DNA from: Paraburkholderia sp. PGU19
Lineage (GTDB): Bacteria > Pseudomonadota > Gammaproteobacteria > Burkholderiales > Burkholderiaceae
DNA length: 64,000 nt
Direction: 5' to 3'
Assembly (NCBI RefSeq): GCF_013426915.1
Contig: NZ_AP023181.1
Span: 620,001 to 684,000 of the forward strand
The translations under genes were made by a program, and so were the position numbers. The number at the start of each line of letters is the position of its first letter. Position 1 is the first letter of the stretch. This document shows positions 28,696 to 37,620 of this stretch, piece after piece. Under the pieces are notes generated by a model. That model was not told the DNA's origin, did no database searches, and saw nothing but the letters and a program-made list of their open reading frames with translations.

Positions 28696-29739
28696 ATGAG
28701 CAAGCGCACGACTATCCGCAGCGGCATCGACCGACGCACCTTTCTGAAAGCGGGCGCAAGCGTCGCTGCCGCGGCGCCGCTCTGGGGCCTGTCGATCCGC
28801 CGCGCGTCGGCTGCCGACTTCTCGTACAAGCTCGCGACGGGCCAGGACCCGACCCACCCGGTCAACGTCCGCGCGCAACAGGCCTGCGACAAGATCCGCG
28901 CCGCGACGGGCGGCAAGCTCGATATCAAGGTATTCCCGGCCAACCAGCTCGGCTCCGATACCGATCTGCTGTCGCAGGTGCGCAGCGGCGGCGTCGAGTT
29001 CTTCAACCAGGCATCGTCGATTCTCGCGACGCTTGCGCCCGCAGCGGGCATCGTCAACACGGGCTTCGCGTTCCCCGACTACGACACCGTCTGGAAAGCA
29101 ATGGACGGCGATCTTGGCGCGTATATCCGGGCGCAGATCGAGAAGACGGGCATCGTCACCGTGTCGAAGGTGTGGGACAACGGCTTCCGCCAGGTCAGTT
29201 CGTCGACGCGCGTCATCAAGACGCCCACGGACCTGAAGGGCTTCAAGATCCGCGTGCCGCAGGCGCCGATGCTCACGTCGCTCTTCAAGGCGCTCGACGC
29301 GGGCCCTGCTCCCATCAACTTCAATGAACTGTATTCGGCGCTGCAAACGGGCGTCGTCGAAGGACAGGAAAACGCGCTGCCCATCATCGCGACGGCCAAG
29401 CTGTACGAAGTGCAGAAGTCGATCAGCCTCACGTCGCACGTGTGGGACGGCTACTGGATTCTCGGCAATCGCCGCGCATGGGAAAAGCTGCCGCCCGACA
29501 TGCGCGCGATCGTCACGCGCGAATTCGAAGCGGCCGGGATGCTGCAACGCGCCGACATCGCGCAGCTCAACGGCACGCTGCGCAACGATCTGAAGGCGAA
29601 GGGCGTCAATCTCGTCGACGTGGACCGCCCGGCGTTTCGCGACGCGCTCCGCAAGACGAGCTTCTATAGCGACTGGAAAGGCAAATACGGCGACCAGGGC
29701 TGGAGCCTGCTCGAAAAATACGTTGGAAAACTGGTGTGA
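28696..29739 (+). CDS. TRAP transporter solute-binding protein (DctP family)
   Basis: A 347-residue periplasmic receptor. A twin-arginine-like signal (RRTFLKAGASVAAAAPLWG) precedes the mature domain. DctP features: KLATGQDPTHPVNVRA, FPANQLGSDTDLLSQVRSGG, the ligand-carboxylate Arg region LKGFKIRVPQAP and ALQTGVVEGQENAL. Strong GGAGG ribosome site 8 nt before the ATG at 28696. It binds an organic acid or sugar acid for the DctQM permease encoded next; specificity unknown. Confidence 0.9.
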   Translation: MSKRTTIRSGIDRRTFLKAGASVAAAAPLWGLSIRRASAADFSYKLATGQDPTHPVNVRAQQACDKIRAATGGKLDIKVFPANQLGSDTDLLSQVRSGGVEFFNQASSILATLAPAAGIVNTGFAFPDYDTVWKAMDGDLGAYIRAQIEKTGIVTVSKVWDNGFRQVSSSTRVIKTPTDLKGFKIRVPQAPMLTSLFKALDAGPAPINFNELYSALQTGVVEGQENALPIIATAKLYEVQKSISLTSHVWDGYWILGNRRAWEKLPPDMRAIVTREFEAAGMLQRADIAQLNGTLRNDLKAKGVNLVDVDRPAFRDALRKTSFYSDWKGKYGDQGWSLLEKYVGKLV

Positions 29740-31604
29740 ACACCATGCACTCCATCACGTTCCCTCATCCATCGCCGCGCCGCATTGTCAGCGTCATCGA
29801 CAATGTGCTCGCGCATCTCGTCGAGATTCCGGCAGCGCTGCTCGTGGTCGCCGAAATCTTCGTGCTGCTCGCAGGCGTCACGAGCCGCTATCTGCTGCAC
29901 ACGCCGCTGGTCTGGTCCGATGAACTCGCGTCGATGCTGTTCCTCTGGCTCGCGATGCTCGGCGCCGTCGTCGCCCTGCGTCGCGGCGAGCATATGCGGA
30001 TGACGGCGCTCGTCGGCAAGGCATCGCCCGCCGTGCGCGCATTTCTCGACGTCGTCGCCATCGCCGCGCCGCTTGCGTTTCTGCTGCTGGTGATCGGACC
30101 CGCCGTCGATTTCGCACAGGACGAAGGCTTCATCACGACGCCCGCGCTCGAAATCTCGAACACGTGGCGTGCGGCGGCGCTGCCCGTCGGCTGCGCGCTG
30201 ATGCTGGCCGTCGCCTGTCTGCGCCTGATCCGCACCGCCAACTGGCAGATGACGATCGCGGCGCTCGCGCTGGTCGCGGCCATCGCGGGCGGCTTCGTCG
30301 CGGTGAGCCCGCTGCTGCACGATCTCGGCAACGTGAACCTGCTGATTTTCTTCGTCGGACTCGTCGCGTTGTGCGTGCTGTCGGGCGTGCCCATCGCGTT
30401 CTCGTTCGGGCTCGCGACCTTCGGCTATCTCGCGCTGACGACGAGCACGCCGCTGAGCGTTGTGGTCGGCCGCATGGACGAAGGCATGTCGCATCTGATC
30501 CTGCTGTCCGTGCCGCTGTTCGTGTTCCTCGGGCAACTGATCGAAATGACGGGCATGGCCAATGCGATGATCGCGTTTCTCGCGAGCCTGCTCGGTCACG
30601 TGCGCGGCGGTCTCTCCTACGTGCTGGTCGGCGCGATGTATCTGGTGTCGGGCATCTCCGGCTCGAAAGCGGCCGACATGGCCGCCATCGCGCCCGTGCT
30701 GTTTCCCGAGATGAAGGCGCGCGGCGCGAAGCCCGGCGACCTCGTCGCGCTGCTCGCCGCCACCGGCGCGCAGACCGAGACGATTCCGCCGAGCCTCGTG
30801 CTGATCACGCTCGGCTCGGTGACGGGCGTGTCGATCTCCGCGCTGTTCACGGGCGGCATGCTGCCCGGCATCGTGCTCGCCATCACGCTGTGCGCCGTCG
30901 TCTGGTGGCGCTATCGCAGCGACGATCTGTCGGCCGTGCGTCGCGCGACACGCGGCGAAATCCTGCGCAAGCTGGCGATCGCCGTGCCTGCGCTCGCGCT
31001 GCCGTTCGTGATCCGGCTCGCTGTGGTCGAAGGCGTCGCGACCGCGACGGAAGTGTCGACGATCGGCATTGCGTATGCGGTGCTCGCGGGTCTGCTGATC
31101 TATCGTCGCTTTGAATGGGCGCGGCTCAAGCCGATGCTGATCGACACGGCCGCGCTGTCGGGCGCGATCCTGCTGATCATCGGCGCGGCAACGGGCATGG
31201 CGTGGGCACTCACGCAATCCGGCTTCTCGGGCCAGCTTGCGCAGACGCTGGGCGCCCTGCCCGGCGGCGCCGCGATGTTCATGGCGGCTTCCGTGCTGGT
31301 GTTCATCGTGCTGGGCAGCGTGCTCGAAGGCATCCCCGCGATCGTGCTGTTCGGCCCGCTGATGTTCCCCATCGCGCGGCAAATGGGCATTCACGACGTG
31401 CACTACGCGATGGTCGTGATTCTGTCGATGGGTGTGGGCCTGTTCGCGCCGCCGTTCGGCGTCGGCTATTACTCGGCGTGCGCGGTGAGCCGCATTCATC
31501 CTGACGAAGGCATGAAGCCGATCATCGGCTATATCGCGGCGTTGATCGTCGGCCTGATCGTCGTCGCCGCCGTGCCCTGGATCTCGATCGGGTTCCTGCA
31601 CTGA
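29736..31604 (+). CDS. TRAP transporter fused small/large permease (DctQM)
   Basis: A 622-residue integral membrane protein. Residues about 1-165 form the four-helix DctQ domain (GVTSRYLLHTPLVWSDELA signature) and the remainder is the DctM channel with about twelve helices (GVPIAFSFGLATF, GISGSKAADMAAIAPVL). Fusion of Q and M is a known TRAP variant. The start is a GTG at 29736 overlapping the DctP stop, or an ATG at 29745. Na+-dependent high-affinity uptake together with the DctP protein. Confidence 0.9.
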   Translation: MNTMHSITFPHPSPRRIVSVIDNVLAHLVEIPAALLVVAEIFVLLAGVTSRYLLHTPLVWSDELASMLFLWLAMLGAVVALRRGEHMRMTALVGKASPAVRAFLDVVAIAAPLAFLLLVIGPAVDFAQDEGFITTPALEISNTWRAAALPVGCALMLAVACLRLIRTANWQMTIAALALVAAIAGGFVAVSPLLHDLGNVNLLIFFVGLVALCVLSGVPIAFSFGLATFGYLALTTSTPLSVVVGRMDEGMSHLILLSVPLFVFLGQLIEMTGMANAMIAFLASLLGHVRGGLSYVLVGAMYLVSGISGSKAADMAAIAPVLFPEMKARGAKPGDLVALLAATGAQTETIPPSLVLITLGSVTGVSISALFTGGMLPGIVLAITLCAVVWWRYRSDDLSAVRRATRGEILRKLAIAVPALALPFVIRLAVVEGVATATEVSTIGIAYAVLAGLLIYRRFEWARLKPMLIDTAALSGAILLIIGAATGMAWALTQSGFSGQLAQTLGALPGGAAMFMAASVLVFIVLGSVLEGIPAIVLFGPLMFPIARQMGIHDVHYAMVVILSMGVGLFAPPFGVGYYSACAVSRIHPDEGMKPIIGYIAALIVGLIVVAAVPWISIGFLH

Positions 31605-31705
31605 CGCATGGCGCTGCGTCCGTTGCACGACGCGGCGCCTTCCCTTTTCACGCTGTCCAACTTGCGATAGCCGCCGCGCGATACGCGCAGCGGCAAGGAG
31701 AAGTC

Positions 31706-33694
31706 ATGTCCGCACTCATGCCGTCGCTCGAAACGCGACCGCTTGCCAACGCGATCCGCTTTCTGGCCATCGACGCCATCGTGCGTGCCGGCGAAGGCCA
31801 TCAGGGCGTGCCGCTCGGCATGGCCGAGATCGCGACTGCGCTGTTCACGCAGCACATGAAGTTCAATCCCGCCGATCCACAATGGCCCGACCGCGACCGC
31901 TTCGTGCTGTCGAACGGACATGGCTCGATGCTGCTCTACGCGTTGCTGCATCTGACGGGTTATGCGCAGTTCGGCATCGATCAGATCCGCTCGTTCCGCG
32001 AAATGGGCTCGCATTGCGAGGGGCATCCCGAGTTCGATACGGCGGCCGGCATCGAGGTCACGACCGGGCCGCTCGGGCAAGGCATCGCGAACGCCTTCGG
32101 CATGGCCGTTGCCGAAGCGTATCTGAACGCGAAGTTCGGCGACTCGATCGTCAACCACCACACGTATGCGTTCGTCGGCGATGGCTGCCTGCAAGAAGGC
32201 GTCGGCCAGGAAATGATCTCGCTTGCGGGCCATCTGAAACTCGGCAAGCTGATTCTCTGCTGGGACGACAACCGCATCACCGACGACGGCAGCACCACGT
32301 TGTCGATCAGCGAAGACGTGAGCGAACGTTTTCGCGTCGCGGGCTGGCATGTGATCGAAGTCGACGGCCACGATCTCGACGCGCTCGCATCGGCGCTCGC
32401 CGAAGCGAAACGCGATCCGCGCCCGTCGATGCTCGCCTGCCGCACGGTGATCGCGCGCGGCATCGCGCGTCTGCAAGGACAACGCGGCGGTCACAGCGGC
32501 AAGCTGTTCGAAGCCGACGCCGATGCGGCGCGTAACGAACTGGACTGGCCGCACACACCGTTCGAGATTCCGCGCGACGTGCTCGACGAATGGCGCGCGG
32601 CAGGCCGGCGCAATGAGCGTGAATACCTCGCGTGGCACGAACGTCTCGCCGCGTTGCCCGACGACGCACGCGCCGAATTCGAGCGCATTCAGGCGGGCCG
32701 CTTGCCCGAAGGCTGGCAGCGCGTGCTGGAAGACTACAAAAAGCAGGCCATCGAAAAAGGCGAAGGCCAGGCGGGCATCATGATTTCCGCCGAGATCAAC
32801 GATCTGCTCGCGCAACTGCCGGAACGCATGGTCGGTTGCGCGGACCTCGAAGCGCCGACGAGCCACAAACGTGGCCTGCACGCCTTCACCGCCGAAGACC
32901 GCAGCGGCACCTACGTGCATTGCGGCGTGCGCGAGCACGTAATGGGCGCGATGGCGAACGGCATGGCCGCGCACGGCGGCGTAATTCCGCTGGCCGTCAC
33001 CTATCTCGCGTTCGCCGACTACGAGCGCCCCGCGATGCGGATGGCTGCGCTGATGGGTCTACCCGTGAAGTTCGTGTTCAGCCACGATTCGATCGGCGTC
33101 GGCAGGAACGGGCCGACGCACCAGCCGGTGGAGATTCTCGCGTCGTTGCGCGCGATGCCGAACATGCGCGTGTTCCGTCCCGCCGATGCCGTCGAAGCGG
33201 CCGAATGCTGGGCGCTCGCGTACGAACATCGCAGCGGTCCGAGCACGATGGTGTTCGCGCGACAGACCTTGCCACTCGTGCGCACGCGTTCGGCCCCGAA
33301 CAACCTGTGCGCGCGCGGCGGCTATGTGCTCGCCGAAGCCGAAGGCGGCCAGCGCGCCGTCACCCTGCTCGCGACGGGTTCGGAAGTCGCGCTCGCCGTT
33401 GCGGCGCGCGAACGTCTGCAACAGGAAGGCATCCCGACGGCCGTCGTTTCGCTGCCCTGCTGGGAACTGTTCGATGAACAGGACCACGCGTATCGCCGCA
33501 TGGTGCTCGGTGTGGACACGGTACGCGTCGGCATCGAAGCGGCCATGCGATTCGGCTGGGACCGCTATCTCGGCGAACGCGGCGGCTATGTCGGCATGAC
33601 GGGATTTGGCGCGTCCGGCCCTGCGGAAGCGTTGTACGAGCATTTCGGCATCACGCCCGCGCATATCGTCGCGGAAGCCAAGCGTCATCTCTGA
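31706..33694 (+). CDS. Transketolase (full length)
   Basis: A 662-residue transketolase. ThDP-binding segments FVGDGCLQEGVGQE and cofactor His residues (GEGHQGVPLG, SNGHGSMLLYALLH), the middle-domain Glu (HCGVREHVMGAMANGMA) and the C-terminal domain are all present. It transfers two-carbon ketol units. It is the second transketolase of this operon, next to the split version at 25868-27708, so the operon probably handles a substrate whose breakdown needs ketol transfer. The substrate is unknown. Confidence 0.92.
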   Translation: MSALMPSLETRPLANAIRFLAIDAIVRAGEGHQGVPLGMAEIATALFTQHMKFNPADPQWPDRDRFVLSNGHGSMLLYALLHLTGYAQFGIDQIRSFREMGSHCEGHPEFDTAAGIEVTTGPLGQGIANAFGMAVAEAYLNAKFGDSIVNHHTYAFVGDGCLQEGVGQEMISLAGHLKLGKLILCWDDNRITDDGSTTLSISEDVSERFRVAGWHVIEVDGHDLDALASALAEAKRDPRPSMLACRTVIARGIARLQGQRGGHSGKLFEADADAARNELDWPHTPFEIPRDVLDEWRAAGRRNEREYLAWHERLAALPDDARAEFERIQAGRLPEGWQRVLEDYKKQAIEKGEGQAGIMISAEINDLLAQLPERMVGCADLEAPTSHKRGLHAFTAEDRSGTYVHCGVREHVMGAMANGMAAHGGVIPLAVTYLAFADYERPAMRMAALMGLPVKFVFSHDSIGVGRNGPTHQPVEILASLRAMPNMRVFRPADAVEAAECWALAYEHRSGPSTMVFARQTLPLVRTRSAPNNLCARGGYVLAEAEGGQRAVTLLATGSEVALAVAARERLQQEGIPTAVVSLPCWELFDEQDHAYRRMVLGVDTVRVGIEAAMRFGWDRYLGERGGYVGMTGFGASGPAEALYEHFGITPAHIVAEAKRHL

Positions 33695-33720
33695 CCGATC
33701 AGACATCAACAGGAACCAGC

Positions 33721-34677
33721 ATGCAGAAGATTGTCTTTCTCGACCGCGCGACGCTCGCGCCGCAAATCCGGCTCACGCGGCCGTCGTTCGAACATGAACT
33801 CATCGAGTACGACCACACGCAGGCGGATCAGGTCGCCGCGCGTCTGGAAGGCGCGACTATCGCCATCACGAACAAGGTGCCGCTCACAGCGGACACGCTT
33901 GCCCGCTTGCCGTCGCTGAAACTCGTGGCCGTCGCCGCGACCGGGACCGATTGCGTCGACAAGGAAGCCTGCGAGCAGCACGACATCCGTGTGTCGAACA
34001 TTCGCGGCTATGCGGTGAACACCGTGCCCGAGCATACTTTCGCGTTGATGCTCGCGCTGCGGCGTAATCTGATCGCGTATCGCGACGACGTGTTGAACGG
34101 CGAGTGGCAAAGGTCCGGGCAGTTCTGCTTCTTCAATCATGCGATACACGATCTCGGCGGCATGACGCTAGGCATCATCGGCGAAGGCGTGCTTGGGCAA
34201 CGGGTTGCCGAGATCGGCAAGGCGTTCGGCATGCGTGCGCTGTTTGCGGCGCACAAGGGCCGCGATGGACTTGGGCCGCTCTATACGCCGTGGGACGAAG
34301 TGCTCGCGACGAGCGACATCATCACGATCCATAGTCCGCTGACGCCGCAAACGCGCGGCATGCTCGCGATGGAAGAGTTTCGCGCAATGAAGCGCAAGCC
34401 GCTTATCATCAATACTGCACGCGGTGGACTCGTCGATGAGGATGCGCTGGTGCACGCGCTCGATGAAGAGTTGATTAGCGGAGTTGGGTTTGATGTGCTG
34501 TCTGGCGAGCCGCCCGGGGATGATAATCCGCTGATGCGTATCGCGAAGCGGCCGAATGTGATCGTGACGCCGCATGTCGCGTGGGCATCGGATGAGGCGC
34601 AGCAGGCGCTGGCGGATCAGTTGATGGAGAATATAGCGAGGTTTGTCGGCGGCGCGCCGGTGAATGTGCTCGTGTAG
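33721..34677 (+). CDS. D-2-hydroxyacid dehydrogenase (glycerate/hydroxypyruvate type)
   Basis: A 318-residue NAD(P)-dependent D-isomer-specific dehydrogenase. Nucleotide motif LGIIGEGVLGQRVAE; catalytic Arg in INTARGGLVDEDAL, Glu in DVLSGEPP and His in VTPHVAWAS are conserved. It probably reduces hydroxypyruvate or a related 2-ketoacid. Last gene of the operon; the repeat begins about 100 bp downstream. The substrate range is inferred from family. Confidence 0.88.
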   Translation: MQKIVFLDRATLAPQIRLTRPSFEHELIEYDHTQADQVAARLEGATIAITNKVPLTADTLARLPSLKLVAVAATGTDCVDKEACEQHDIRVSNIRGYAVNTVPEHTFALMLALRRNLIAYRDDVLNGEWQRSGQFCFFNHAIHDLGGMTLGIIGEGVLGQRVAEIGKAFGMRALFAAHKGRDGLGPLYTPWDEVLATSDIITIHSPLTPQTRGMLAMEEFRAMKRKPLIINTARGGLVDEDALVHALDEELISGVGFDVLSGEPPGDDNPLMRIAKRPNVIVTPHVAWASDEAQQALADQLMENIARFVGGAPVNVLV

Positions 34678-34780
34678 CGCGAGGGTTCTTGTCTGCGACG
34701 CCGGTCGGTGTTTTGGGCTTTGCGCTGGCATCTGGGTTGGGGCTTCGCTGTGCGGGCGGTTTGGTCGTTCTGGCCTATGC

Positions 34781-35130
34781 GCTGGCATCCGCGTTTTGTT
34801 AGCGTGCTTCAAGCGTCGCCCCTGTGCGGGGCGGCACCTACTTTTCTTTGCCGCCGCAAAGAAAAGTAGGCAAAAGAAAGCGGCTAACACCGCCAATTCT
34901 TCTTCCTGCCTGAGGGACCCCAAAGGCTCTTACGCTTCACACGGCAATCACGTGACTTCATGCTTGTTGCCAGCGCTCTTGCGCTGCGCCTCACCCACTT
35001 CACGCCCCGCGTTTCAGCATGCCGTGCCAGGTAGTCCACCGCCGCCCAGGTGGCAAACTGTGTGTCGGCCCCTTGTGCTCCACACGCCTCACTCCGGACC
35101 GATAGCGCACGCGTTCCACCCTGTAAGAGC
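34781..35130. repeat. Palindromic dispersed repeat, left part of interrupted copy
   Basis: Matches the repeat at 24027-24684: the terminal motif GCTGGCATCCGCG, the hairpin arms and the inner GGTGGCAAACTGTGTGT block appear in order. It stops at the 11-bp target duplication of the IS4-family element (35120-35130). The remaining part is at 40493-40801. Confidence 0.8.
35120..35130. repeat. Target-site duplication, left (11 bp)
   Basis: CCTGTAAGAGC, identical to 40482-40492, directly abuts the left terminal repeat of the IS4-family element at 35131. Direct repeats of about 10-13 bp are typical of IS4 and relatives. Confidence 0.85.
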
Positions 35131-35419
35131 CAGCCCTTTCAAGGTCTTTGCGCTGCAAACCTGGTAGGCAGTATGACTTCCTGCGGGACAGAGGCTGGCC
35201 CGCCGCGAAGGAATCAATCGCGGGTTAGCATGACTGCCAGAGCCGCACGGTGCGGACGTACCGCACCCGGCGATTTCCGACGCGGAGGAATTGAAATGAA
35301 CGCCCCCCACTCGTAGCGGCAAGAGACGAGAGTCGTGGGCCCTCACCAGACCGCCGGTACCGGAATGTCCCAAATGGGGGGATCATGACGATCTCCCCAG
35401 ACAACAAGGAGCGTCCGCC

Positions 35420-36439
35420 ATGAATCCCACCCCAGTTGGCGTCGACATCGCAAAATCGGTGTTTCAGGTGCACTACGTCGATCCGGAGTCCGGAGAAATC
35501 GTGAACAAGCGGATCAAGCGAGCCAGGTTCCTTGAGTATTTCGCCAATCGCCAGCCTTGTCGGATCGGTATGGAGGCGTGTGGCGGTGCACATCACTGGG
35601 CTCGCCAATTGATCAGGATGGGGCATCAGGTCAAGCTGATGCCGGCCAAGTTTGCCAAGGCGTTCAATATCCGCAACAAGAGCGATGCCGCGGATGCACG
35701 TGCACTTTGGCTGGCAGTTCAGCAACCCAGCAAGGCCGTCGCGGTAAAGACTGAAGCACAACAGGCCGTACTGGCGCTTCACCGCATGCGCCAGCAACTG
35801 GTGAAGTTCCGCACGATGCAGATCAACAATCTGCGCGGTCTGCTCACCGAGTATGGCGAAGTAATGGGCCAGGGCCGTGCCGCGCTCGACAACGCCATGC
35901 CGGGTGTACTGGAACGGGTTGCCGAGCGCCTGCCGGCCGTCCTGATCGACACGCTGCGTGAACAGTGGGACGGGCTGACAAAGCTGGACCAGCAGATCGA
36001 TGAGATTGAGCGGCGGCTGCGTCGGTGGACTCAGCAAGACAGCGCCGTCAAGGCACTTACCGACATTCCCGGCGTGGGAGCGCTGACAGCCTCGGCAGCC
36101 GTGGCGACAATGGGCGATCCGAACGCATTCAGATCGGGGCGCGAGTTCGCGGCATGGGTCGGCCTTGTACCCAAGCAAACGGGATCGGGCGGCAAGGTCA
36201 TCCTGCTAGGCATCAGCAAGCGCGGTGACACCTATCTGCGCACGCTGCTCATCCATGGTGCGCGCTCCGTGTTACGTCACGCAAAATCCCCCAGCGCCTG
36301 GCTGCAGGACATCCGCAAACGCAGACCATCAAACGTCGTGACCGTTGCGCTCGCCAACAAGATCGCAAGGACAATCTGGGCGATTCTGGCTCACGGTCAG
36401 CCGTACCGGAGCGATCACGTGAGCACAAAACTGGCGTAA
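35420..36439 (+). CDS. IS110-family transposase (IS1111-like group)
   Basis: A 339-residue DEDD recombinase: N-terminal RuvC-like domain with Asp in GVDIAKSVFQVH, Glu in GMEACGG and Asp pair in NKSDAADARA, then the C-terminal Transposase_20 domain (LTDIPGVGALTASA, VGLVPKQTGSGGK) with its conserved Ser region. AAGGAG lies 8 nt before the ATG. A perfect hairpin GGTGCGG/CCGCACC lies upstream (35249-35267). IS110-family enzymes act with a structured RNA encoded in the element's non-coding end; in the IS1111 group this is downstream of the gene (here 36440-36700, not verified). Confidence 0.88.
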   Translation: MNPTPVGVDIAKSVFQVHYVDPESGEIVNKRIKRARFLEYFANRQPCRIGMEACGGAHHWARQLIRMGHQVKLMPAKFAKAFNIRNKSDAADARALWLAVQQPSKAVAVKTEAQQAVLALHRMRQQLVKFRTMQINNLRGLLTEYGEVMGQGRAALDNAMPGVLERVAERLPAVLIDTLREQWDGLTKLDQQIDEIERRLRRWTQQDSAVKALTDIPGVGALTASAAVATMGDPNAFRSGREFAAWVGLVPKQTGSGGKVILLGISKRGDTYLRTLLIHGARSVLRHAKSPSAWLQDIRKRRPSNVVTVALANKIARTIWAILAHGQPYRSDHVSTKLA

Positions 36440-36719
36440 TCACGGGGCCTTAACACTGAAAATTGACCACCACGGCACGCGAATGACTCGTTAAAAGGTT
36501 GCGATGGCAATCGAGTGGATGACAACACAGGTCGGACCAGGACTCGCCAAACCTGAATGCTGGCAAGAGCTCCAAGCTCGTCGGAGGAATGAGGTGCGAG
36601 TCAGCGAATTTCATCGTGGCCAGCAGCCCATACAGCTGCATCAGGCCGGATATAGAGCTGCAAGCCCATCCTGTTCCGTCAGAACACACGAAAGTCCTTG
36701 CAAACGGGGGGCGTTCATA
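36440..36719. other. Non-coding right end of the IS1111-like element, possible bridge RNA
   Basis: No credible gene. Position between the IS1111-like transposase and the 3' end of the group II intron suggests it is mostly the right non-coding end of the IS. In IS1111-group elements this end encodes the target-choosing RNA. Paired stretches such as GAGCTCCAAGCTC (36568-36580) are visible, but I did not fold it. Confidence 0.35.
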
Positions 36720-37507
36720 TAGCCGCCGGGTAGCAACGACGCATTGCTGCGCCGCTGCCCCCTAAGAACGCAGCGTGCGACTTTCACCGCACTGCGCTCA
36801 AGCACAGCATGAAATGTCGACCCGACACCGACCATGCTAACCGCTCATGGACTTCGCACGCATCTCGTCGTTGATTCACCCCATTGCTGAGGCGAAAGGC
36901 GCTGAACCGCAGTGGTGCCGGTCTCTTCCAAGCTTCCTCCCGTTGAATCTCAAACGATGGCACACGACAGCTGCACCATGCGGAAGTGGGCACCCTTTCA
37001 GGTCGGGGCAAAGTTTGAACCCCTATGCTGCCCATTACAGGCTGCCGTTCGCTTTTTCCGCAATCCCATGCCCGCTTCCCCAACAGCTTTCCTTGCGGGT
37101 TGCCTGCCTTCATCCCGGTGTACTGAGATAAAGGCGGGAAATCGGGTTTACCACGTTCCCTCTATTGCCGACCCACGAGTCCGCGGATCTATCCGGTTAG
37201 CACCTGCCTGTTCCCCGATGGCACTTCGACGACGTACTCCCACATGCTAAGGAAGCAACCTGCCATTTACCTTTTGGTTCAAGCCTGTCAGCAGCTTTGG
37301 CTTGTTCGTGTTTGCGAGGATTCGTACGGCAATTCACTTACGTTGTGCATTCGGAACTTGCCTAGCCTTCACACCGCATTGCTGCTTGCAGTGTCCGTTC
37401 CTCCCGTCACCGAGTTGAACCGTCTCTCGAAAAGTACATTGTCCCCAGAGCTTCACACCCGACGGTTACCCATCACGCATGTCCAGGTAGGCAACTACTG
37501 GTCGCAC
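36720..37507 (-). ncRNA. Group II intron lacking a reverse transcriptase
   Basis: Read on the minus strand, the element begins with GTGCGACCAGTAG (5' end at 37507), fitting the bacterial intron start GUGYG. About 400 nt of domain I-III-like sequence follow (including CGTGGTAAACCC). A 34-nt domain V lies at 36766-36799: it starts GAGC, has the GTGAAAGT terminal loop region between TGCG and CGCA, and closes with GTTC. A domain VI hairpin with a bulged A before CCC follows at about 36730-36763. The space between (domain IV) has only a 109-codon frame without reverse transcriptase motifs, so the intron protein has been lost. The 3' boundary is approximate. Confidence 0.75.
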
Positions 37508-37620
37508 AGCAGGTCACAGCCTCCATCGTGAAGAACAGCGACGGCGGAGTGTGACAAGACAACAGAGAGCTTTGCCCTCATCGTACTTCAGCCGGTTTTA
37601 CGTCCGGCAGACGGCGACAC

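Noticed and set aside
29664..31628. A 654-codon open frame on the minus strand
   Set aside because: Antisense to the TRAP permease, with His/Arg/Asp-rich shadow composition. The plus-strand permease has clear membrane spans.
36847..37250. Plus-strand frames of about 94-112 codons
   Set aside because: They are antisense to the group II intron and show no protein features.
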